A stretch of DNA of 64,000 nucleotides from an uncultured Gelidibacter sp. (GCF_947500795.1 NZ_CANMTE010000001.1:930001-994000), one strand, 5' to 3'. Counted from the stretch's first letter, positions 1-8,597 are shown. Numbers and translations are program-made. Notes: generated by a model from the sequence alone, not told the origin.

Positions 1-38
1 AGACGATCACGACAATCCTAATTAGATATTTCTAATTA

Positions 39-1043
39 CTACTCCTGCTCGAATTCTAAAATATCTTTAGAATTGAATCCGATAAAAATAGTGTCTGCAA
101 TATTTTTGTCTTGTGTCATTACCGTCAATTGCTCGCCTGATTCCAATTTTAATAACAGTTGAATAGAATCGCCAAGTTCAATTTTTTTAATGACTTGAGC
201 TGAAGTTAAATATTCACAATCGGCTTCAGCAGACGACGGACTCACAATAATCTTTTCATTCCTAATAGCATGGCAACAGGTTTCCTTTAACGGACATCTA
301 AATGCATTCTGTAAATTTTTATTGATATGTATGGTGCTACCAAATAAAGACGCCACGTACAAGGTATTTGGTTTTACGTAAAGGTTTGTGGCCACATCTT
401 TTTGAATCACTCTGCCCTTTTGTAAGATTAGAATTTCATCTGCAACGGACAATGCATCTTGGGTATCGTGGGTTACAAATAACACAGTGACACCTGTTTT
501 CTTTATAATATCAAACACTTCATTGCGCAACTGTGTTCGCAACATGGTGTCCAAATTACTAAATGGTTCATCTAAAATCAATAAAGAAGGTTCTGGCGCA
601 AGCGCTCTTGCCAAGGCCACACGCTGCTGCTGTCCACCTGAAAGTTGATGCGGGTAACGTTTCCCTAAATCGCCCAAGCCAACCAATTCCAGCATTTCTT
701 GTGCTCTTTGCTTTTTATGCTTCATTTTTGAAATCCCGTACAGCACGTTGTCCAAAATTGTTAAGTGCGGAAATAAAGCATATTCCTGAAAAACCAATCC
801 GATTTTTCGCTTCTCCGGTTGCACAAACTTATCCAACGAAGCAATCACCTTATCCCCCATGACGATACTTCCATGATCAGGCCTTTCAAGTCCTGCAATT
901 AAGCGCACCAATGTGGTTTTTCCACTCCCACTCTCTCCAACAATAGCACACACTTGGCCAGCCTTCAAATTGAAAGTCACATTCTCTATGGCGTAATTTC
1001 TGCCTTTGTCAAAACTTTTAGAAAGAGCGTTTATAGTTAACAT
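39..1043 (-). CDS. fbpC: Iron(III)-type ABC transporter ATP-binding protein
   Basis: This is the cytoplasmic ATPase that would drive import through the permease encoded just upstream. All ABC ATPase motifs are visible in the 334 residues: Walker A GESGSGKT (36-43), the Q-loop glutamine near 86 in VFQEYALFPH, the signature LSGGQ (134-138), Walker B LLILDEP (154-160) and the H-loop in VTHDTQ near 191. The VFQEYALFPHLT stretch is typical of the Fbp/Fut/Pot branch. A C-terminal extension from about 235 replaces a full regulatory domain and holds a short cysteine-rich piece (FRCPLKETCC). It lies 2 bases after the permease stop, so it is the last gene of a three-gene operon. Iron as substrate is inferred from the binding protein. 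Thiamine or another metal cannot be excluded for the ATPase taken alone. Confidence 0.88.
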   Translation of the reverse strand: MLTINALSKSFDKGRNYAIENVTFNLKAGQVCAIVGESGSGKTTLVRLIAGLERPDHGSIVMGDKVIASLDKFVQPEKRKIGLVFQEYALFPHLTILDNVLYGISKMKHKKQRAQEMLELVGLGDLGKRYPHQLSGGQQQRVALARALAPEPSLLILDEPFSNLDTMLRTQLRNEVFDIIKKTGVTVLFVTHDTQDALSVADEILILQKGRVIQKDVATNLYVKPNTLYVASLFGSTIHINKNLQNAFRCPLKETCCHAIRNEKIIVSPSSAEADCEYLTSAQVIKKIELGDSIQLLLKLESGEQLTVMTQDKNIADTIFIGFNSKDILEFEQE

Positions 1044-1045
1044 GG

Positions 1046-2710
1046 TTATTTCTTGATCAATAATTTATTTAAAAATATCACTGGTAGCATTGCTGTAAAG
1101 ATAATAAAAAGTGAAGGGATAGACGCCTCCATGACCATCTCATCACTGGCATATTCAAACGCCTTTACTGCTAAAGTGTCAATATGATACGGTTTTAAGA
1201 TGAGTGTTAATGGTAATTCTTTCATCACATCAATAAAAACCAATATTACCGCACTAAAAACACCTGTTTTTATGAGCGGAAATTCGATTTTAAAAAATGT
1301 TTTTAAATTTCCAACGCCCAAAACCTTCGAGGAATCTGGGATGGAATTATCCACTTTTAGAGCTGTCGAATCTATCGGATTATAAGCCACTGCCAAGAAT
1401 CTGACGGCATAGGCATACAATAGCGCAATTAAGGTGCCATTGATGATTAAACCAGAATCTATTCCAACTTTTGCCAACATATTAATCAGCCATTTGTCTA
1501 AAGCCAAGGTAGGAATCATAATACCAATGGCAATCACAGCACCTGGAATGGCATATCCTAAAACCCCAATTCTAGAAATATTTTTAATAGAACTCAAGGT
1601 GCTCCATTTTGAAAAATAGATGAGCAAAAGAGCGAAAAACACAGTGATGAGCGCTGATGAAATGGCTATGGCAAAACTCTGAAGTGAAATCATAATAAAT
1701 TCCATATCAAAAACAGTCGATGCTGTGATAACCGCCCAATACACCAACTGTGCTACGGGCAGCATAAAACCTAAAACTATTGGCAACAATACCACCGAAA
1801 ATATCAGCCATTGCAAGCCTCCTTTAGGTTGCTTTCTCTGAATTTGCGTACTATTGGTTTTTGAAGAAGTGAATTTAACCTTTCTGACTTGCCATTTTTC
1901 AAACAAGATTAAGGCAAAAATAAATATGATCAATAAGGCCGATAAATAGACTGCTGTTTGTGGTTCTTCAAGTGAAAACCACGATCTGAAAATTCCCGTG
2001 GTAAACGTATTGACACCATAGTATTTAGCGGCACCATAATCATTGAGCACTTCCATCAACACCAACACCAAACCGGCAACAATAGCAGGACGCGCCAAAG
2101 GCAACATCAATTTAAAAAATGTTTTGAGCTCACTGACGCCTAACATTTTTGAAGCTTCCAATAAATTATTCGCTTGATTGAGAAAAAAGGCGCGAGCGCT
2201 CACATATACGTAAGGGAATAGAGAAATACTTAAGACGAAGGCAAGTCCGGCCCTATTCATAATATCGATGCGGACAAATTCCAATCCGAGTTGTCTAAAC
2301 AAGAGATCCATACTGCCGCCGTAATCAAAAATTCCGGCATAGGCATAGCCAACAATGTAGGATGGGATGGCCAAGGGTAGAATTAATAGCCATTCCATTT
2401 GTTTCCGGAACATAAAGTCGAACCGCGATACAAACCACGCTGAAGACACGCCAAAAACCAAAACAAGAATACTGCAAAAAAAGACAAGGTATAAGGAGTT
2501 CCAAATATATTCTGGCAACAGGTACTCCACAATGTGGCCCCATGTTTCACCTGGTCCAGAAAACAGCTCTACACCAATGAATATGATTGGCAACGCTAAG
2601 AAAAAAACAATGGCCAGTGTAAAAACTGACCACCTGTTACTATCTCTTTTAAGCCTTTTTACCCTCGTTTTTAATGAGAACGCTTCATTTTTATTTCCAC
2701 CCTGCTGCAT
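1046..2710 (-). CDS. fbpB: Iron(III)-type ABC transporter permease (fused two-domain)
   Basis: This is an integral inner-membrane permease of about 554 residues with roughly twelve hydrophobic segments, built as two fused copies of the usual six-helix unit. Each half carries an EAA-type loop that contacts the ATPase: EASKMLGVSELKTFF at about 185-200 and DSSKVLGVGNLKTFF at about 460-475. The near identity of the two loops shows the internal duplication. Fused permeases of this size are typical of Fbp/Fut/Sfu iron importers. The open frame begins at a TTG (2713), but the ATG at 2710 directly follows and is preferred. The start lies inside the end of the binding-protein gene (about 20 bases of overlap), which suggests translational coupling. 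Confidence 0.88.
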   Translation of the reverse strand: MQQGGNKNEAFSLKTRVKRLKRDSNRWSVFTLAIVFFLALPIIFIGVELFSGPGETWGHIVEYLLPEYIWNSLYLVFFCSILVLVFGVSSAWFVSRFDFMFRKQMEWLLILPLAIPSYIVGYAYAGIFDYGGSMDLLFRQLGLEFVRIDIMNRAGLAFVLSISLFPYVYVSARAFFLNQANNLLEASKMLGVSELKTFFKLMLPLARPAIVAGLVLVLMEVLNDYGAAKYYGVNTFTTGIFRSWFSLEEPQTAVYLSALLIIFIFALILFEKWQVRKVKFTSSKTNSTQIQRKQPKGGLQWLIFSVVLLPIVLGFMLPVAQLVYWAVITASTVFDMEFIMISLQSFAIAISSALITVFFALLLIYFSKWSTLSSIKNISRIGVLGYAIPGAVIAIGIMIPTLALDKWLINMLAKVGIDSGLIINGTLIALLYAYAVRFLAVAYNPIDSTALKVDNSIPDSSKVLGVGNLKTFFKIEFPLIKTGVFSAVILVFIDVMKELPLTLILKPYHIDTLAVKAFEYASDEMVMEASIPSLFIIFTAMLPVIFLNKLLIKK

Positions 2711-3746
2711 CAAAAATCAAAACTGCTTTCTTGTTAAATTCTCCTAATTTGTTCAATCCTAATGTATCTTCCTTAAAGTCTCCCCAAGCTTTAATATCGG
2801 CAACAGGGGCAACACTTTCTAAAACAGGATACTCGTAATTAGCATCGGTAAACACTTGCTGTGCCTCTTCGCTAATTAAATACTCTATAAATAAAATCGC
2901 ATTTTCTTTATTAGGTGCGTATTTAGCAACACCAGCACCGCTGACATTAATATGTGTTCCTCTATCGTTTTGGTTAGGAAAAAACAATCCTATTTTCTGA
3001 GCTGTATTTACTTCTTCCGCATCTGGCGAATTCAACATTTTACCGATGTAATAGGAATTGACAATCGCTATATCCCCTTCTCCAGCAACAACTGCTTTTA
3101 CCTGATCTCTATCTGAACCTTTTGGAGAACGTGCCAAATTCGCAACGATTCCTTCAGCCCATTCCTTAGCAGCCGCTTCGCCATTGTTGCCAATAATTGA
3201 CGCCATTAAAGATTGGTTGTAAATATTAGAGGATGAACGTACCAATATTTTACCTTTCCATTTTTTGTTTACCAAATCTTCATAAGATGATAAATCTTCA
3301 GGTTTTACACGGTCTTTTGCATAGGCGATAATTCGCGCTCTTTTTGTCAATCCGAACCACTGATTATCCACATCCAGTAAATGTGACGGAATGGCGTTTT
3401 CTAAAATTTCAGATTGTATGGATTGCAATAGACCTTCCTCCTTAGCGCGACTTAATCTTCCCGCATCTACGGTAATTAAAACATCAGCAGGCGATTGTTT
3501 GCCTTCCATTTTCATTTTCTGAATCAACTCATCGGCACTGGCATTAATCACCTTTACTTTGATTCCCGTTTTCTCTTCAAACATTTTGAAGATATTTTGG
3601 TCTGGCTCGTAATGACGGTGCGTGTAGACATTAACAACCTGTTCTTTGGCTGCCTTTTGTTCAGAAGTAGTGTCTTTCTTTTTGCTCTCGTTTCCGCAAG
3701 CAACTAATAAGGAAAATGTGGCTACTGCAAATAGTATTTTTTTCAT
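2691..3746 (-). CDS. fbpA: Iron(III)-type ABC transporter substrate-binding lipoprotein
   Basis: This is the solute-binding lipoprotein of the importer, about 351 residues. The N-terminus has a lipoprotein signal with lipobox LVAC (Cys17), so the mature protein should be anchored to a membrane facing the periplasm. Iron(III)-binding proteins of the FbpA/FutA type use paired tyrosines. Here SYYIG gives Tyr232-Tyr233, and the N-terminal YTHRHY motif (41-46) matches the YxxRHY motif of the FutA group. The frame opens further upstream at 3776, but the ATG at 3746 starts the signal peptide and lies just after a TATATTTG promoter element on the minus strand. It is the first gene of the operon with the permease and ATPase. 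Substrate specificity is inferred from the tyrosine motif. Confidence 0.87.
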   Translation of the reverse strand: MKKILFAVATFSLLVACGNESKKKDTTSEQKAAKEQVVNVYTHRHYEPDQNIFKMFEEKTGIKVKVINASADELIQKMKMEGKQSPADVLITVDAGRLSRAKEEGLLQSIQSEILENAIPSHLLDVDNQWFGLTKRARIIAYAKDRVKPEDLSSYEDLVNKKWKGKILVRSSSNIYNQSLMASIIGNNGEAAAKEWAEGIVANLARSPKGSDRDQVKAVVAGEGDIAIVNSYYIGKMLNSPDAEEVNTAQKIGLFFPNQNDRGTHINVSGAGVAKYAPNKENAILFIEYLISEEAQQVFTDANYEYPVLESVAPVADIKAWGDFKEDTLGLNKLGEFNKKAVLIFDAAGWK

Positions 3747-3764
3747 GATATCTGTTTCGAATTG

Positions 3765-3772
3765 CAAATATA
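3765..3772 (-). promoter_or_regulatory. Flavobacterial -7 element before the iron transporter operon
   Basis: TATATTTG on the minus strand fits the TAnnTTTG consensus and ends 18 bases before the ATG at 3746. I see no clear TTG at the expected upstream spacing, so only the -7 half is supported. Confidence 0.45.
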
Positions 3773-3855
3773 ACAATTTAGAATAGATATAAATAACGAG
3801 ATGGACATATTAGGAAAATAGCAGTAAATACATGTATTAAGCGCTAATAATATCT

Positions 3856-4248
3856 TTAATCTCTATCAGACCTCCCGTACTTAACATCTCGAAATGTAGG
3901 AAGATTTTCGGTAATGCGTCCTGCACCCTTTTTGTTAATTTTGAAGGTAACGTCCTTTGTGGTAGTGAATAAAAGTACCGATGAAAAAGAAGTTATGAGA
4001 TGCGATTTTACCAATTGATAAGCTTCCTCTAAACTAAGTTCTTGCTCCTCATCCTCTATTTCTTTGGACCTGTAGTGTGTTTTTACCAAGACTTGAGAGT
4101 CATCCTCTTCATCTAATGGTCTGACGAATATGTTTTTCAAGTCAGGCTTACCAATGGTTTTTGCCATGGTCAATTTCGCAAAGCGCTTCTCTTTGATACT
4201 CTCCATTACTTGGTCCCAGAAAAGGTCGAAAACAGCTTGATATGACAT
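3856..4248 (-). CDS. Conserved-looking protein of unknown function
   Basis: I do not recognise this family. The frame stays open up to 4356, but the first 36 codons there are hydrophobic and low in complexity. The ATG at 4248 (MSYQAVFDLFWDQVM) gives a compact 130-residue soluble protein. It is charged, has an acidic middle (EEDDSQ, EDEEQELSLEEA) and a basic, glycine-containing end (KINKKGAGRITENLP). No signal peptide, membrane segment or metal motif is visible. It stands alone between the minus-strand iron transporter and the plus-strand GNAT gene, which it faces divergently. Codon use and base composition match the neighbours, so I take it as a real gene with function unknown. Confidence 0.6.
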   Translation of the reverse strand: MSYQAVFDLFWDQVMESIKEKRFAKLTMAKTIGKPDLKNIFVRPLDEEDDSQVLVKTHYRSKEIEDEEQELSLEEAYQLVKSHLITSFSSVLLFTTTKDVTFKINKKGAGRITENLPTFRDVKYGRSDRD

Positions 4249-4449
4249 ATATGTAAAGATTATTGATAGGTTAATTTGAAGTTTCAAAAGTAATATTAAT
4301 AATTTGATTAATGATGACACTGAACTTTCAGAATCGGCATTCCCTTTAGATATCAAATGAAGCGAGCTATTGAAAACTAATAGTCCACTGCCTTTCCCGG
4401 ATAACTATAAAATAGTAAATTAGTATAATTGTTTCAATCTTGGAATACT

Positions 4450-4920
4450 ATGCAAAATCAATCACAAAACCAATTCATTAGACCTTATGCGCTTCAAGAC
4501 GAATTTCAGGTTATTGAACTTTTAAGGCAAAATATCCCTGCGTCTTTTGATCCTTCTGAGGAACAGGATTTTATAGATTATCTTAAAAACGGCTTGGAAG
4601 ATTATTTTGTGTATGATGAACATTCCAAAATTTTGGGTGCGGGTGGCATCAATTATCTTCCCGAGGAACAACTGGCCCGAATTTCATGGGATATGGTGGA
4701 TCCAAAGATGCATGGAAAAGGCATCGGTAAAAAATTACTTGAATTCCGCATAAACCATGTTAAAAACAATCCAAATGTAAATATGATCGACGTTCGCACC
4801 TCGCAACTCGCTTATAAATACTATCAAAAATTCGGTTTTGAATTGATGCATATCGAAAAAGACTATTGGGCAAAAAACTTCGATCTGTATCACATGCAAC
4901 AGCGTAACAAAATATCATAG
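4450..4920 (+). CDS. GNAT family N-acetyltransferase
   Basis: This is a small cytoplasmic acyl-CoA-dependent N-acetyltransferase of about 156 residues. The acetyl-CoA pyrophosphate-binding loop of GNAT motif A is clear at HGKGIGKKLL (88-97), preceded by the beta-4 strand ARISWDMVDP. The C-terminal YKYYQKFGFE fits motif B. A TTG at 4429 is in frame, but the ATG at 4450 starts a normal GNAT N-terminus (FIRPYALQDEFQVIELL). The acceptor substrate cannot be read from the sequence. It precedes the pirin gene by 53 bases on the same strand, so the two may be co-transcribed. Confidence 0.8.
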   Translation: MQNQSQNQFIRPYALQDEFQVIELLRQNIPASFDPSEEQDFIDYLKNGLEDYFVYDEHSKILGAGGINYLPEEQLARISWDMVDPKMHGKGIGKKLLEFRINHVKNNPNVNMIDVRTSQLAYKYYQKFGFELMHIEKDYWAKNFDLYHMQQRNKIS

Positions 4921-4973
4921 AAATGGAGCTGAATCTGGCAGACCCATACCCTATCATTTTAAATACATAAATC

Positions 4974-5852
4974 ATGAAAACAAGAACAGTACAATTAGTT
5001 GCGAGCCCTGGCCAACCTCATTTTGTTGGCGATGGATTTCGCGTTCATAACTTTATACCTAGCAGCTATGGAATGAATATGCAACGCATGAGTCCGTTTT
5101 TGATGCTAGATTATAATTCCACCTATGCTTTTCCTCCGTCCGACAAACCGAAAGGCGTCGGAGTGCATCCACATAAAGGATTTGAAACGGTAACCATTGC
5201 CTATAAGGGTAAAGTGGCACATCATGACAGCAGCGGCGGTGGTGGCATTATTGGTGAGGGCGACATCCAGTGGATGACCGCTGCCAAGGGCGTACTTCAT
5301 AAAGAATATCACGAAGAAGAATGGAGCAAAACAGGAGGCGATTTCCAAATGGTCCAGCTTTGGGTGAATCTTCCGGCCAAGGACAAGAAATCCGACCCGA
5401 AATATCAAGCTATAAAGAATGCAGACGTTCCTCTAGTTACATTACCGGAACATGCTGGAAGTATTGAAGTCATTGCCGGAGACTATAAAGGGACAACAGG
5501 AGCAGCTTCTACTTTTACCCCGGTACATTTATTCAATGCCAAGTTGCATAAAGGCGGCACAGCAGATTTTCACTTTCCTGAGCATTATAACACCGCACTC
5601 CTTGTATTGGAAGGATCAATCGTGGTCAACGACAAAGAAAAAGTTCCTACAGACCATTTGGCACTGATGGCAAATGATGGCGAAGCTTTTAAAATTGAAG
5701 CTACTGAAGACGCTTTGGTATTGGTATTAAGCGGGGAGCCTATCAATGAACCCATTGCAGCCCAAGGTCCTTTTGTGATGAATACTCGAGATGAATTGAT
5801 TGAAGCGTTTAATGATTTCAATAGTGGAAAATTTGGTTATTTAGAAGATTAA
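4974..5852 (+). CDS. Pirin family protein
   Basis: This is a bicupin of the pirin family, 292 residues, expected to bind one Fe or similar metal. The N-terminal cupin (about 20-150) keeps all four metal ligands known from human pirin: His65 and His67 in HPHKGFETVT, and His109 and Glu111 in GVLHKEYHEEE. The HDSSGGGG and GDIQWMTAAKG stretches are family hallmarks. The C-terminal cupin (about 180-290) lacks such a cluster, as is normal. Bacterial pirins have been linked to quercetin 2,3-dioxygenase activity and to regulation of central metabolism, but the role here is not determined by context. A long non-coding gap follows. Confidence 0.9.
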   Translation: MKTRTVQLVASPGQPHFVGDGFRVHNFIPSSYGMNMQRMSPFLMLDYNSTYAFPPSDKPKGVGVHPHKGFETVTIAYKGKVAHHDSSGGGGIIGEGDIQWMTAAKGVLHKEYHEEEWSKTGGDFQMVQLWVNLPAKDKKSDPKYQAIKNADVPLVTLPEHAGSIEVIAGDYKGTTGAASTFTPVHLFNAKLHKGGTADFHFPEHYNTALLVLEGSIVVNDKEKVPTDHLALMANDGEAFKIEATEDALVLVLSGEPINEPIAAQGPFVMNTRDELIEAFNDFNSGKFGYLED

Positions 5853-6120
5853 CGTCGAGGTAGCTATTATATAGAAATTAGGCGACCTCCTTCTTTTATA
5901 AATTTCCTCAATTCTGAAGCCAAAAATGACAATCCGATAATTACGCTGAGAGTATTATAATTCTCTACAGATAAACTTATAGAAATCTAATTATCAACAA
6001 TCTAAAACCTCAGAATTAGTTAAAAGTGATTTAAAAAGCAGGTATAAAAGCGGTAATTTGATTAACTTTTAGAATTATTCACAGTATTCAACGCGAATAA
6101 TCAAACTAAAACTATCGATT

Positions 6121-7038
6121 ATGGAACATACGCAATGGCCAGAATTGTCTTTTAAATCCTCCAAAGACACCTATGAAACGATACACTTATGGACACAGAT
6201 TATTGGTAAAATAAAATTGGCCTTAAATCCGTGGATCAATCATTCATGGCACTCTACATTAAAGGTGACCACTAACGGCTTAACCAGTGACCCGATATTT
6301 TCTGAGGATAAACAACTTGAAATTATACTTAACTTTTTAGAGCACCGTTTGGAAATAATTTCGAGCGCTAATGAAAAGAAAACCTTTGATCTCGAAACCC
6401 TGAAAGTATCCAGTTGTTATAAAAAGGTGTTAGCCTATCTTGAAGATATTGGGATAGCCATAAAAATAAACGCCGTTCCGAATGAAATTGAAGGCGCAAT
6501 CCCATTTCATGACAATCATGACGGCACGTATGATACTGAGGCTGCCATTAACTTTCATAAAGCCATGCTAAAAGTGAATCAGGTTTTCACCCAATACCGT
6601 TCGGAATTTATGGGAAAAAGCAGCGATGTGCAGTTTTTCTGGGGCAGTTTTGATTTGGCAATTTCGCGATTTTCAGGACGTAAAGCACCCCAACATCCCG
6701 GTGGCATTCCAAATTTGCCCGATTGGGTAACACGAGAAGCCTACAGCCACGAAGTGATGAACTGTGGCTTCTGGCCAGGTAATGAATCCACACCTTTTGC
6801 TGCATTTTATAGCTACATCTATCCAGCACCCGACGGATTTAAAAAAGCGGCCATCAAACCAAGCACGGCCTATTATGACGACAATTTGGGGGAATTTATT
6901 TTGAAATATGAAGATGTTCAAAAATCAGAAAACCCTTCTGAAACGTTATTAGAATTTCTACGCAGCAGTTATGACCACGCGGCAAAACTCGCCGATTGGG
7001 ATATAGAAAAATTACAATTTAAGCTAGAAAAAAAATAG
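6121..7038 (+). CDS. DUF5996 family protein
   Basis: This is a 305-residue soluble protein that I recognise as the DUF5996 family. Recognisable stretches are WPELSFKSSKDTYETIHLWTQ near the N-terminus, IIGKIKLALNPWINHSWH, the middle motif VQFFWGSFDLAISRFSGRKAP, and TREAYSHEVMNCGFWPG near residue 215. The conserved aromatic and His/Glu residues (FFWGSFDL, YSHE, GFWPG) look like a buried active or binding site, but no reaction is known. It has its own 268-base upstream region and stands apart from the small (4Fe-4S) gene downstream. No signal peptide is visible. Confidence 0.82.
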   Translation: MEHTQWPELSFKSSKDTYETIHLWTQIIGKIKLALNPWINHSWHSTLKVTTNGLTSDPIFSEDKQLEIILNFLEHRLEIISSANEKKTFDLETLKVSSCYKKVLAYLEDIGIAIKINAVPNEIEGAIPFHDNHDGTYDTEAAINFHKAMLKVNQVFTQYRSEFMGKSSDVQFFWGSFDLAISRFSGRKAPQHPGGIPNLPDWVTREAYSHEVMNCGFWPGNESTPFAAFYSYIYPAPDGFKKAAIKPSTAYYDDNLGEFILKYEDVQKSENPSETLLEFLRSSYDHAAKLADWDIEKLQFKLEKK

Positions 7039-7194
7039 AGTTCACACAACACATTATCAGATTCCCACCCTTCTACCCTAAAGGGTTTGTAATTTCATTC
7101 TTTTTTACTATTTTGAATTTAACAATCTATTGAGACATCATCATAATGTGAATTATCCCTAACAGAAAAATCCAAAACGATAACAAAAGCTATT

Positions 7195-7398
7195 ATGGAC
7201 ACAAAAGAATATTCAAACGGAGAAATCACCATTTTATGGAAAGCAGAAAAATGTATCCATTCTGGAATATGCGTAAAAACATTACCACAAGTTTACAATC
7301 CAAAAGAAAGACCGTGGGTGAAACCCGAAAATGCAAGCACGCAAGAATTATTGGATCAGGTTTCAAAATGTCCGTCAGGGGCTTTGAGTATTAAGTAG
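7195..7398 (+). CDS. Small (4Fe-4S) mono-cluster protein, YjdI-like
   Basis: This 67-residue protein belongs to the small mono-cluster ferredoxin-like family of E. coli YjdI. Three cysteines are conserved: Cys20 and Cys26 in KCIHSGICVK, and Cys59 in KCPSGALS near the C-terminus. The CPSGAL ending is diagnostic. It probably carries electrons or a cluster in the cytoplasm, and no partner is next to it. The last codons (Ser-Ile-Lys-stop) are themselves the first unit of a 21-bp tandem repeat that continues into the downstream DNA, so the C-terminal end is shaped by repeat DNA. A hairpin (atggaca at 7480-7486 pairing with 7514-7520) follows the repeats and could end the transcript. Confidence 0.85.
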   Translation: MDTKEYSNGEITILWKAEKCIHSGICVKTLPQVYNPKERPWVKPENASTQELLDQVSKCPSGALSIK

Positions 7399-7470
7399 TG
7401 AGCTGTTAGTATTAAGTAGTGAGATGTGAGTATTAAGAACTTAGATGTGAGTATTAAGAATTGAGTAATG
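7387..7470 (+). repeat. Four-copy 21-bp tandem repeat
   Basis: Four units begin with AGTATTAAG at 7387, 7408, 7429 and 7450, exactly 21 bases apart. Units 1 and 2 are nearly identical over their length; units 3 and 4 diverge in their second half. The first unit overlaps the stop codon of the small (4Fe-4S) gene. Confidence 0.9.
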
Positions 7471-7557
7471 AAATAAGTAATGGACAGAGCACATTGTTTA
7501 AATGATACGCTCATGTCCATTTTCATATGTACGCTACTCCTGTGATGACTTAGAAAT

Positions 7558-7811
7558 TTAACTTTTAAAAACAGTTTGCTTTTCAATACCCAATTTCTTC
7601 ATTTTGGCAAATAGGGTTTTGGCATTCATATCCAAAATTCCTGCTGCACCATTTACGCCACTGACCTTTCCTTCAGTGCGTTTTAAAACTTCAATAATAT
7701 GCTGTTTTTGCATCTCCTCAAACGTTAGAAGCTCTGAGGTTTTAATCGGACCTGATTCTGTAGGCATCCAACTCCCCACATTTAGCGGGGTCTTTTGGCG
7801 ACGAAGATATT
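7558..7811 (-). pseudogene. C-terminal fragment of a sigma-54-type (NtrC/Fis) response regulator
   Basis: About 80 residues match only the tail of an NtrC-type activator: the linker after the AAA+ domain (roughly LNVGSWMP) and the Fis-type helix-turn-helix (MQKQHIIEVLKRTEGKVSGVNGAAGILDMN, then KTLFAKMKKLGIE). The AAA+ domain, with its GAFTGA loop and Walker motifs, and any receiver domain are absent. The frame meets a stop at 7810-7812, and beyond it the DNA codes on the other strand for a porin fragment. The small open frame could start at GTG 7779, but a product would be a bare DNA-binding domain. I read it as the remnant of a longer gene cut by a deletion at about 7785-7812. Confidence 0.78.
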
Positions 7812-8357
7812 AGCGCATGGACCATTTCCTTTATTGTAGAAAAGGAATTTAATACGTCGCATCCCTTTACGCTGGGTCTCAAAACAGAAGCTATAAGCGG
7901 CGATTCTGATGCTGATGACCATACTTTAAACACTTTTGATGCACTTTACCCAAGAGGCGCCTATTTTGGTCGTGTGGCACGTTTTGGCCCATCCAACTTA
8001 ATAGATGTCCACCCCTATTTTAAAAGCACTATTGGTAAGGTAAATATCGAAATGGACTATGTGGCATTTTGGCGATTTTCTACCAATGACGGACTTTATA
8101 ATCCTGCATTAATGTTAGATTATCCATCCGTCAACAATGAACGCTTTATTGCCAATCAAATAGGTGCCATTGCAGGTTACGAGATCAATAAATTTATCTC
8201 TATAGAATTAGAATCCAACATCATTTTTCCAGGTGCATTTCTAAAACAAAGCAATCAAGGAGATCCCTTATATCATTTTGTCTTTACTACTGCAACAAAC
8301 TCATTTTTACAATACTCACAAATTCGTACAACTTCTATATTACTGCTCATTATTTAG
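7764..8357 (+). pseudogene. C-terminal fragment of an alginate-export-type outer membrane porin
   Basis: The frame is open from 7764 (after a stop at 7761) to 8357. From about 7785 it reads like the C-terminal half of an alginate_exp-family beta-barrel: GDEDISAWTISFIVEK, HPFTLGLKTEAISGDSD, LYPRGAYFGRVARFGPSNLID, then a late strand IFPGAFLKQSNQGD. A signal peptide and the first half of the barrel are missing, so the protein cannot be exported as such. The GTG at 7974 lies in the middle of the homologous region and is not a credible gene start. The last 24 or so residues (TNSFLQYSQIRTTSILLLII) do not look like the usual final aromatic-ended strand, so the 3' end may be altered too. It abuts the regulator fragment in opposite orientation. 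Confidence 0.75.
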
Positions 8358-8434
8358 TATCAATAAATACCTTTAAGGTAATTTAGCATAATTTAAGTGC
8401 CATTAAGCGACAAATAAAAAGGCAAAAACATAAC

Positions 8435-8486
8435 ATTTGTACCTCAACTACTACGAAGGTACAAATAAGGTACAAATTTGTACCTT
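8435..8486. promoter_or_regulatory. Cluster of four AGGTACAAAT-type sites including a perfect 20-bp palindrome
   Basis: AAGGTACAAAT occurs as an exact tandem pair at 8456-8466 and 8467-8477. Its inverse lies at 8435-8444 and 8477-8486. The last two form a perfect 20-bp palindrome (8467-8486, centre AAATTT). This layout is that of a repressor operator or a small iteron set. No intact gene starts next to it: the porin remnant ends upstream and mnmE ends, on the other strand, downstream. Confidence 0.7.
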
Positions 8487-8530
8487 GCAAACCTATAATA
8501 CTTATTAACAGATATTAAACAATAGCAATA

Positions 8531-8554
8531 AAAAAGCCCTAATTAAAGGGCTTT
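8531..8554 (-). terminator. Rho-independent terminator of mnmE
   Basis: The 8-bp arms AAAGCCCT (8533-8540) and AGGGCTTT (8547-8554) enclose a 6-base loop. Read on the minus strand the hairpin is followed by TTTTTTATTG, and it lies about 45 bases past the mnmE stop. Confidence 0.8.
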
Positions 8555-8597
8555 ATAGTGTTTCGTTATGTTTTTATTATTCTTTGTTTAATGATGG

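Noticed and set aside
7974-8357. Independent 127-residue gene starting at GTG 7974
   Set aside because: The porin-like reading frame continues upstream to 7764 with clear family sequence, so this start is only an internal codon of a broken gene.
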